Made by a program: the position numbers and the translations under genes. A model generated the notes under the pieces. That model was not told the origin of the DNA. It did not search any database and saw only the letters and a list, made by a program, of their open reading frames with translations. From an uncultured Mycoplasmatota bacterium (lineage in GTDB: Bacteria > Bacillota_I > Bacilli_A > RF39 > UBA660): a stretch of DNA of 11,936 nucleotides. Shown here piece by piece: positions 7,288-11,936 of this stretch; within the stretch, counting starts at the first letter, position 1; each line of letters starts with the position of its first letter. The stretch is from the NCBI GenBank assembly GCA_948437815.1, contig CAOJKG010000024.1:1-11936 (forward strand). Direction: 5' to 3'.

Positions 7288-7605
7288 GCAATGACAATGG
7301 TTGCAATCACATTCAGTGCCACAATCACAATTTTCTTCTTCATAGCAATGGCATCCACAATTGTCTTCTTTAGTACATTGACAATTGTCGCCACATTCGC
7401 ATTCACAAGTTTCTTCGCCATCTTTAATGTTTATAGCACTTGTTGGGCAAGAGTCGATAGCATTTGCTAATTCAGCGCTTTCTAAGTTTTCATTACTTAT
7501 TTCATGTGATAAGCCTTCGTCATTAAAAGCGAAGTGTTCTGGATCTATAGCAACACATGCGCCACATCCAATACACGCTTCTTCACTAACGTTAATTTTT
7601 TTCAT
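7276..7605 (-). CDS. Ferredoxin with a cysteine-rich C-terminal tail
   Basis: Residues 1-60 are a one-cluster [4Fe-4S] ferredoxin of the Bacillus/Thermotoga type: C11, C14 and C17 in CIGCGAC, and C53 in SCPTSAI. Such proteins carry electrons in the cytoplasm. The usual family length is about 60-80 residues. Here a further 49 residues follow, holding 14 cysteines between 67 and 106, mostly as CxC or CxxC pairs, with three histidines and many Asp/Glu. This tail looks like a metallothionein-style metal-binding segment; that role is inferred. ATG (7605-7603) has AAGGAG about eight bases upstream on the minus strand, with promoter and terminator on the same strand, so the gene is monocistronic. 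Overlapping open frames on both strands are shadows. Confidence 0.9.
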   Translation of the reverse strand: MKKINVSEEACIGCGACVAIDPEHFAFNDEGLSHEISNENLESAELANAIDSCPTSAINIKDGEETCECECGDNCQCTKEDNCGCHCYEEENCDCGTECDCNHCHCEEE

Positions 7606-7627
7606 TTTTAATTCTCCTTACAAAACA

Positions 7628-7656
7628 ATTATAGCAGATATTTATTAAATTGCAAA
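7628..7656 (-). promoter_or_regulatory. Promoter of the ferredoxin gene
   Basis: On the minus strand TTTGCA (7656-7651) and TATAAT (7633-7628) are 17 bases apart, with TGC just before the -10. Transcription would start near 7621, close to the SD. Confidence 0.7.
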
Positions 7657-7685
7657 GATAAAGACTTTTAAAGTTTATAAAAATA

Positions 7686-7694
7686 TGTTAAAAT
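7686..7694 (+). promoter_or_regulatory. Extended -10 promoter of the tail-anchored protein gene
   Basis: TGT (7686-7688) precedes TAAAAT (7689-7694). The -35 region near 7666-7671 is weak (TTTTAA). Transcription would start near 7701, at the edge of the SD. It is divergent from the ferredoxin promoter about 30-60 bases away. Confidence 0.45.
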
Positions 7695-7717
7695 TATTTT
7701 TGAAGGAAAGTGGGTTC

Positions 7718-8587
7718 ATGAAAACAAGAATGCAGAAATATTATGATGGAGATTCTAATACACTTCTTAGAGAACAGAAAAATTTGCATCTTTATGATAA
7801 TATGGATAATATAGAAGATATAGATTATAAAATAGATACAAATGCGACTATTTTGCAAGATAATGCTAAAAATATTGATGTAGAACATATAAAAAAAATT
7901 CTTGATAATAAATATAATCAGGGCTCAAAAAGAAGAAGCATTTTACTTGAAGAAGAGCCACAAGAAGAATTAAATGTTAATTTAGAAGAAACAAGAGAAT
8001 ATGATATTAATGCTATTCTTGAAAGAGCTAGAAGTGATAAAGAAGTTAATTATGAAAAAGAAAGATTAAAGAAACTTCGAGATACACAATTTGATATATT
8101 GACAAGTTTAGATTTAGATGAAGAAAAGAAAGAAATTAGCAACGAAAAAGAACATAATGAGCTTATGGATTTAATAAATACAATTACAGCTAGAGAGTTG
8201 ATATCTAAAGAAAAAATAAAAGAATCTGAAATAGAAAAAGAAGTTAATCCTTTAGATATTTTAACTGAGTTAAAAGGTAGTGATGATACAGTTATAGTTG
8301 GAGCAGCAAGAGAAGCCGAAAGTATTGGAGAAACATCTCCGATTATGTCTTTAGAAGAAGCAGATAAAATTAAACCTCTTATAATGGAGGAAGATAGAAA
8401 AAATAATCAAGAGTTAACAAATACTTTACAATTCACTCAAAGTGATTTCGATGATTTTAATGAATTGAAAAAAGAAGTGAAATCTAGTAGAGCGTTAATA
8501 TATGCAGTTATAATTATAGTAAGTCTGATTTTTATTGCAGGATTAATTATATTTTTAAATAAATTTTTAAATCTAAATTGGTTTTAA
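7718..8587 (+). CDS. Acidic tail-anchored protein of unknown function
   Basis: The 289-residue product is rich in Glu, Asp, Lys, Asn and Ile and looks mostly disordered or helical. A single membrane segment lies at about 259-281, followed by a short tail ending LNWF. With no signal peptide, most of the protein should face the cytoplasm. Short similar motifs recur: YDINAIL (95-101), FDILTSL (125-131), LMDLINTI (149-156) and LDILTEL (179-185). I recognise no family. ATG at 7718 is chosen because GAAGGAAAG lies seven bases upstream; the in-frame ATG at 7685 overlaps the -10 element and has no SD. The gene is followed after 15 bases by yunB, suggesting a shared transcript and perhaps a sporulation or envelope role. 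Confidence 0.8.
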   Translation: MKTRMQKYYDGDSNTLLREQKNLHLYDNMDNIEDIDYKIDTNATILQDNAKNIDVEHIKKILDNKYNQGSKRRSILLEEEPQEELNVNLEETREYDINAILERARSDKEVNYEKERLKKLRDTQFDILTSLDLDEEKKEISNEKEHNELMDLINTITARELISKEKIKESEIEKEVNPLDILTELKGSDDTVIVGAAREAESIGETSPIMSLEEADKIKPLIMEEDRKNNQELTNTLQFTQSDFDDFNELKKEVKSSRALIYAVIIIVSLIFIAGLIIFLNKFLNLNWF

Positions 8588-8602
8588 TGCATATAGTTTA
8601 AT

Positions 8603-9352
8603 ATGAAAAGTAAATTTAAATCAAAATGTAATTCTAATAATATATTATGTTTAAGTAAAATTTTATTTTTGACATTTGTTTTTATTATTGGCTTTACATT
8701 TTTTTTATTTTTTAAATTTTCATCTAAAATTAGCAAAAATATTATTCAAATTAGCGAAGCAGAGATTAATAAAGTAAATTATAGTTTTATTACAAATAAA
8801 ATAAATCATGATTTGCTTAATAAAGAAACTTTAAAAAATATTTTAATAATAACTAAAAATAAAAATGATGAAATACTTTATGTTGATTTTAATTGGGATA
8901 TCGCATATCAAATTTTAGACAGTATTTCTAATACTCTTACAGATTCATTTGAAGATATGGAACAAGGTGATATTGAAATAGCTTATTTTGATAAGAGTAT
9001 TAGTCATAAAACTAATGGAATAATACTTAATATTCCAATTGGCAGTATATTTAATAATAATTATTTTTATAATATAGGACCAAAAGTTCCAGTTAAGGTT
9101 AATTTTGTAGGGTCGATTTTAACTAATTTGGAAACAAAAATAACAAATTATGGTTTAAATAATGCTTTAGTAGAAGTGTTTGTTTTTATTGAATTTCATA
9201 ATCAAATTATGGCTCCATTTGCTACTAAAGATATAACATTTAAATATGATGCTGTTATAGCTTCGATGATGATTGAAGGAAAAGTTCCTAGCTTTTATAA
9301 TGGAACTATTAATAAAACTAGTGATATTTACAGTGAAAGTCTAGAAAACTAG
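8603..9352 (+). CDS. yunB: Sporulation protein YunB
   Basis: The 249-residue product has one N-terminal membrane segment (about 18-38) and a large outer domain. It matches YunB, a membrane protein needed for normal sporulation in Bacillus and made in the mother cell under sigma-E. Recognised features are the ISEAEINK helix after the membrane segment, IPIGS (144-148), the IGPKVPVKV stretch (158-166), NNALVEV (186-192), PFATK (205-209) and GKVPSFYNG (226-234). ATG at 8603 is the first possible start after an in-frame TAG at 8594, and no SD precedes it, which is unusual here. It lies 15 bases after the upstream gene, so coupling to that gene is likely. The N-terminus is shorter and more Lys/Ser-rich than I recall for Bacillus YunB. 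Confidence 0.85.
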   Translation: MKSKFKSKCNSNNILCLSKILFLTFVFIIGFTFFLFFKFSSKISKNIIQISEAEINKVNYSFITNKINHDLLNKETLKNILIITKNKNDEILYVDFNWDIAYQILDSISNTLTDSFEDMEQGDIEIAYFDKSISHKTNGIILNIPIGSIFNNNYFYNIGPKVPVKVNFVGSILTNLETKITNYGLNNALVEVFVFIEFHNQIMAPFATKDITFKYDAVIASMMIEGKVPSFYNGTINKTSDIYSESLEN

Positions 9353-9360
9353 TTTTATTA
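9310..9360 (+). repeat. 13-bp inverted repeat spanning the yunB stop codon
   Basis: The arms 9310-9322 and 9348-9360 are perfect reverse complements, 25 bases apart. The second arm contains the TAG stop and part of a smaller palindrome (AAAACTAGTTTT, 9345-9356). A second small hairpin follows (TTATGAT 9361-9367 with ATCATAA 9377-9383). There is no long T run, so it is not a standard terminator; it may weaken or regulate read-through into the next gene. Confidence 0.5.
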
Positions 9361-9398
9361 TTATGATGTTTATGTTATCATAACTTTAGGTGATAAGT

Positions 9399-10253
9399 TT
9401 GAAACATATATTTTTAATAAGTCAGAATGTAAGTGATGATATTAATTTTTTAGTTAATAAAATACATGCTAGTTGTCAAACATTAGGATATGATAGTTAT
9501 GCTATTACTATTGTGGGATGTAATGAAGAATTGTTAGAGTGTGCCAAGAAGTGTAGTAAGGGCGACTATATTGTTTATGCAGTTGGTGGTGATAAAGAAA
9601 TTAATGTAGTATTAAATGGCTTAATTAGTGGAGAAGCTAAATTAGGAGTTATTCCTGTTGGATATAATAATGATTTTTATCGAAGTTTAGATGAATATCG
9701 AAGTGATAGTTTAAATGTTAATGTGATGAGTGTTAATGGAAAATATGGACTTAATGTTTTTAGTCTAGGTATTTATGCGGATATATGTGCTAATGTAGAA
9801 AAGTTTGAAAATTTACCTTTACCTCCAAAATTTCTTTATCATTTAAATAGTTTATATACTTTTCTTAAATATCGAAATCAAGTTATGGGAGTTAATTATT
9901 TCTTTCAAAAAAATACTTTATTAGCAGTATGTAATGGGTCTTATTATAGAGGAGGATATAAGATTGCTCCTAGAGTTTTTATAAATAGTCCTAGTGTAGG
10001 TGTTACTATGGTAGAAGATATGACAAAATTACAAACCTTTTTTTGGTTAGAAGTTATGGAAGGTATTTGTGATGAAAATCCTAAGGTTGATATGTTTATG
10101 ACAGATGAGGAAATACACATAGAAACAATGAATCTTCTAAATGGCCAAATAGACGGAGAGGTTATAACTGGTAATGAATTTATAGTTATACCTCATGCTG
10201 GTAATATTGAAGTTGTTAATAATCGAAAATTAATTAGAGAATTGAGAAAATAA
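9399..10253 (+). CDS. Diacylglycerol/lipid kinase family protein with degenerate nucleotide-binding motifs
   Basis: The 284-residue product has the fold order of the DagK/YegS/BmrU family: an N-terminal nucleotide-binding half and a beta-sandwich C-terminal half. YAVGGDKEINVVLNGL (60-75) aligns with the GGDGT loop, PVGYNNDFYR (86-95) with P-GTGNDFAR, CNGSYYRGGYKIAP (178-191) with the NG-GGG-kiaP stretch, and IDGE (251-254) with the DGE motif. GGDGT is GGDKE, GTGND is GYNND, and the N-terminal NPxSG is lost, while the DGE acid residues remain. It may have lost ATP use, or have changed substrate. TTG at 9399 is preferred: AGGTGA (9388-9393) is five bases upstream, while GTG at 9390 lies inside the SD. 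It follows yunB by 46 bases. Confidence 0.82.
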   Translation: MKHIFLISQNVSDDINFLVNKIHASCQTLGYDSYAITIVGCNEELLECAKKCSKGDYIVYAVGGDKEINVVLNGLISGEAKLGVIPVGYNNDFYRSLDEYRSDSLNVNVMSVNGKYGLNVFSLGIYADICANVEKFENLPLPPKFLYHLNSLYTFLKYRNQVMGVNYFFQKNTLLAVCNGSYYRGGYKIAPRVFINSPSVGVTMVEDMTKLQTFFWLEVMEGICDENPKVDMFMTDEEIHIETMNLLNGQIDGEVITGNEFIVIPHAGNIEVVNNRKLIRELRK

Positions 10254-10270
10254 AAATAGATTTAAAAATA

Positions 10271-10299
10271 TTGACTTTGCTGATGTTTAATGATATATT
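10271..10299 (+). promoter_or_regulatory. Promoter of the tRNA-Met gene
   Basis: TTGACT (10271-10276) and TATATT (10294-10299) are 17 bases apart, with TGA before the -10: one of the strongest promoters in the window. Transcription should begin near 10306. The leader carries ATGCAT twice (10304-10309 and 10316-10321), which can pair as a short hairpin just upstream of the mature 5' end. Confidence 0.8.
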
Positions 10300-10329
10300 A
10301 GTAATGCATTTATTAATGCATACTTTTAT

Positions 10330-10406
10330 GGCGATGTAGCTCAGTTGGCTAGAGCATCCGGTTCATACCCGGCAGGTCGGAAGTTCGAATCTTCTCGTCG
10401 CTACCA
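10330..10406 (+). tRNA. tRNA-Met (anticodon CAT), elongator type
   Basis: The 77-base gene folds as a cloverleaf with encoded CCA. The acceptor GGCGATG (10330-10336) pairs with CGTCGCT, with a G-T pair at 1-72; this is followed by A and CCA. The D arm is GCTC/GAGC, the anticodon loop TTCATAC has CAT at 10364-10366, the variable loop is AGGTC and the T arm is GGAAG/CTTCT with TTCGAAT. It lacks the initiator's run of three G-C pairs below the anticodon loop and the initiator 1-72 mismatch, and it closely resembles Bacillus elongator tRNA-Met. Base 27-43 is a T/C mismatch. tRNA-Ile2 with modified CAT is the alternative but fits less well. Confidence 0.95.
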
Positions 10407-10416
10407 AATTAAAATT

Positions 10417-10448
10417 AAACATACTTGATAAAAGTATGTTTTTTATTT
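10417..10448 (+). terminator. Rho-independent terminator of the tRNA gene
   Basis: AAACATACTT (10417-10426) pairs with AAGTATGTTT (10432-10441) around a five-base loop, followed by a T-rich tract. It also contains the -35 element of the next gene. Confidence 0.8.
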
Positions 10449-10453
10449 ATAAT
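10425..10453 (+). promoter_or_regulatory. Promoter of the XRE regulator gene, inside the tRNA terminator
   Basis: TTGATA (10425-10430) and a perfect TATAAT (10448-10453) are 17 bases apart. The -35 occupies the loop of the tRNA terminator and the -10 follows its T tract. Transcription would begin near 10460, close to the SD. Confidence 0.75.
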
Positions 10454-10475
10454 GTTAATATTGGTGGTGAATATT

Positions 10476-11183
10476 ATGGATCCTATAAAGATAGGTAAGT
10501 TTATTAGTAGTAAGCGAAAAGAAAATAATATGAGCCAAAGTGATTTAGCTAGTATCTTAAATGTTACTAATCAAGCCGTTTCAAAATGGGAGAATGGTAG
10601 AGGAATTCCTGATATTGAAATGCTAAAAAAATTAAGTGAAGTTTTTAATATAAATATTGAGGAAATATTATCGGGAGAAGAAAATAAGAAAGATAAAAGA
10701 AAAAATATTTTTTATTTTATTATATTATTAATAATGATTGTTTTATTTGGAGGAACAATAGTATTTTTAAACAATAAACATGAAGATTTTTATTTTTCAA
10801 GTTTAGCTACGGATAATGATAATTTTTCAATTAAAGGAGTTATGGCTTATTCTAAAGATAAAAAATCAATTTATATTTCAGAAGTTAATTATGATGGGAA
10901 AGATGAAGAAAAATATAAAAGTATAGAATGTATTTTATATGAATCTAATGATTCTGTAGAAAAAATAATTAGTAAATATGGAGATATTAATGATAAAAAA
11001 ACAAATATGTTTCTTTTAACTGAATTATTAAAAGGGGTAGAATTCAATATAGATAGCTATGAATGTAGTTGTGCTAAAGAATTTTGTAATAATTTATTTT
11101 TAAGAATTAATGTTAAAAATATTGATAATAAAATAATAACTTATCAAATACCTATTCAGTTAGATATAAGTTGTGAAGCATAA
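10476..11183 (+). CDS. Membrane-anchored XRE-family regulator with extracytoplasmic domain
   Basis: The 235-residue product has an N-terminal XRE helix-turn-helix (about 6-60: NNMSQSDLASILNV, TNQAVSKWENGRGIPD), a lysine-rich link (70-77), one membrane segment (about 78-98), and an outer domain of about 135 residues. The DNA-binding part faces the cytoplasm and the rest lies outside. All five cysteines (C152, C197, C199, C204, C233) are in the outer domain. ATG at 10476 has GGTGGTGA (10463-10470) five bases upstream; an in-frame TTG at 10425 would start inside the tRNA terminator and add 17 hydrophobic residues that disturb the helix-turn-helix start, so it is rejected. The target genes are unknown. 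The neighbouring thioredoxin-fold gene may be linked functionally. Confidence 0.85.
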   Translation: MDPIKIGKFISSKRKENNMSQSDLASILNVTNQAVSKWENGRGIPDIEMLKKLSEVFNINIEEILSGEENKKDKRKNIFYFIILLIMIVLFGGTIVFLNNKHEDFYFSSLATDNDNFSIKGVMAYSKDKKSIYISEVNYDGKDEEKYKSIECILYESNDSVEKIISKYGDINDKKTNMFLLTELLKGVEFNIDSYECSCAKEFCNNLFLRINVKNIDNKIITYQIPIQLDISCEA

Positions 11184-11185
11184 GT

Positions 11186-11230
11186 AAACGCAAAGTTTAG
11201 TATATACTACATTGCGTTTCTTTTGTTTTT
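11186..11230 (+). terminator. Terminator of the XRE regulator gene with nested palindrome
   Basis: AAACGCAA (11186-11193) pairs with TTGCGTTT (11212-11219), and a T-rich tract follows to 11230. Inside the loop is a second perfect palindrome, TAGTATATACTA (11198-11209), which extends the hairpin. Confidence 0.8.
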
Positions 11231-11240
11231 AATTATTTTT

Positions 11241-11265
11241 TGATATTATTTTTATTAGAAAGGAG
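11241..11265 (+). promoter_or_regulatory. Orphan promoter-like site plus Shine-Dalgarno without a gene
   Basis: TGA-TATTAT (11241-11249) looks like an extended -10, and AGAAAGGAG (11257-11265) is a strong SD. Nine bases on, at 11275, there is ATA, not a start codon, followed by CTA GAA ATT AAA AAA and a stop at 11302-11304. No CDS can be supported here. Confidence 0.35.
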
Positions 11266-11318
11266 ATTTAAAAAATACTAGAAATTAAAAAAATAATATT
11301 TTAAGTTTTATTTATTTT

Positions 11319-11327
11319 TGGTATACT
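11319..11327 (+). promoter_or_regulatory. Extended -10 promoter of the thioredoxin-like gene
   Basis: TGG (11319-11321) precedes TATACT (11322-11327). The -35 region near 11299-11304 is weak. Transcription would begin near 11334, directly before the SD AAGGAGGAG (11335-11343). Confidence 0.5.
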
Positions 11328-11349
11328 TAAGTTTAAGGAGGAGTAGATT

Positions 11350-11936
11350 ATGAAGGATAAAAAAATTATATTAGCAAGTGCAGCTGCTTTAATTGCATTG
11401 TTAGTTATAGGAGGATTTTTAGCTTTTAAAAAGCCAGAAAAAGAAGAAAATAAACCTACGCCAACTGCGGATGCAATTAAATTTAAAGAAGAATATGAAA
11501 GCTTGAATGGTACTATTAGAGAAAGTGATGGAGCTAAATATAATAGTGTAACAATTCCAGAGGATAATCCGATAAAATATGTAGATGCGAAAGGTGCATT
11601 AGAAGTTTTAAAAAATGAAACAGCAATTATTTATGTAGGAGCAGAATGGTGTCCTTGGTGTAGAAATGCAGTTCCAGTATTATTTGATGCAGCTAAAGAT
11701 ACTAATATGAAAACAGTATATTATCTTAATTTAGATAAAGAAAAAGATAGTTTTGAAGTACAAAACGGTAAATTAGTTAAAACTGTAAATGGTACAGATG
11801 CTTACTATGAATTATTAGATTTTTTAGAGGATTACTTAAGAGATTATGTTATTACTCAAGATGGTAAAGAATATGATACTCATGAAAAAAGAATTTATAT
11901 GCCTTTTGTTATAGCGGCTAAAAATGGTAAAGTAGA
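11350..11936 (+). CDS. Membrane-anchored thioredoxin-fold protein, 3'-truncated by the window
   Basis: ATG at 11350 follows AAGGAGGAG (11335-11343), the best SD in the window, and the frame is open to the window end (195 codons seen). Residues 7-26 form a signal anchor, followed by a Lys/Glu/Pro linker (27-40). The outer domain contains IIYVGAEWCPWCRNAVPV, with redox pair C101 and C104 in CPWC at the start of a helix, and YMPFVIAA later, in which P184 is the likely cis-proline of the thioredoxin fold. It should act as a disulfide oxidoreductase, or a reductase, on the outer face of the membrane; direction cannot be read from the sequence. A long insert (about 125-180) separates the two halves, more than in a plain thioredoxin. 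Confidence 0.85.
   Translation, partial: MKDKKIILASAAALIALLVIGGFLAFKKPEKEENKPTPTADAIKFKEEYESLNGTIRESDGAKYNSVTIPEDNPIKYVDAKGALEVLKNETAIIYVGAEWCPWCRNAVPVLFDAAKDTNMKTVYYLNLDKEKDSFEVQNGKLVKTVNGTDAYYELLDFLEDYLRDYVITQDGKEYDTHEKRIYMPFVIAAKNGKV

Noticed and set aside
7236..7648. Two further open frames (minus 7236-7421, plus 7385-7648) over the ferredoxin gene
   Set aside because: They are other-frame readings of the cysteine-rich ferredoxin gene, which has the motifs, SD, promoter and terminator.
7694..7888. Minus-strand open frame opposite the tail-anchored protein gene
   Set aside because: Low-complexity Ile/Phe product from antisense AT-rich coding DNA, with no SD.
1..11936. CRISPR array, insertion sequence, rRNA, toxin-antitoxin pair
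   Set aside because: No spaced direct repeats, transposase motifs, terminal inverted repeats with target duplications, or rRNA segments were seen.

Overview
The window comes from an AT-rich bacterial chromosome of Bacillota type, probably a spore-forming member of the Bacilli or one of the uncultured gut lineages near Erysipelotrichales/RF39. This rests on strong Shine-Dalgarno (SD) sequences, very low GC, a sigma-G-like tail, a YlmC/YmxH protein and a YunB protein. TGA is used as a stop (end of the rhomboid gene at 6489) and TGG encodes Trp, so this is genetic code 11 and not the Mycoplasma code. The taxon is inferred, not proven.

Region 1 (1-4030): the last codons of a sporulation-type sigma factor, a small lipoprotein gene with its own promoter and terminator, ylmC, then a tight lspA-rluD-fhs run ending at a strong terminator. 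The order sigma factor, ylmC, lspA, rluD resembles a compressed version of the Bacillus subtilis sigG-ylmC-...-lspA-ylyB region. LspA would mature the lipoprotein encoded two genes upstream.

Region 2 (4030-5283): an accessory insertion. A Bro-N-type antirepressor gene, broken by a one-base frameshift, has a strong promoter and a palindromic operator-like site. Convergent to it lies a small membrane-protein gene on the minus strand.

Region 3 (5295-7231): a rhomboid protease gene (TTG start) followed four bases later by an RluB-type pseudouridine synthase gene, then a terminator.

Region 4 (7263-10253): a minus-strand ferredoxin gene with an unusual cysteine-rich tail. Divergent from it is a plus-strand series: an acidic tail-anchored protein of unknown function, the sporulation protein YunB, and a lipid-kinase-family protein whose nucleotide-binding motifs have decayed.

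Region 5 (10271-11936): a tRNA-Met with promoter and terminator, a membrane-anchored XRE regulator whose promoter is embedded in the tRNA terminator, an orphan promoter plus SD without a gene, and the start of a membrane-anchored thioredoxin-fold protein cut by the window end.

No CRISPR array, insertion sequence or rRNA was seen, and no gene-free stretch exceeds 300 bases. Most of the window is core metabolism and housekeeping. The likeliest new biology is the ferredoxin tail, the degenerate lipid kinase, the tail-anchored partner of YunB, and the pairing of a membrane XRE protein with a thioredoxin.
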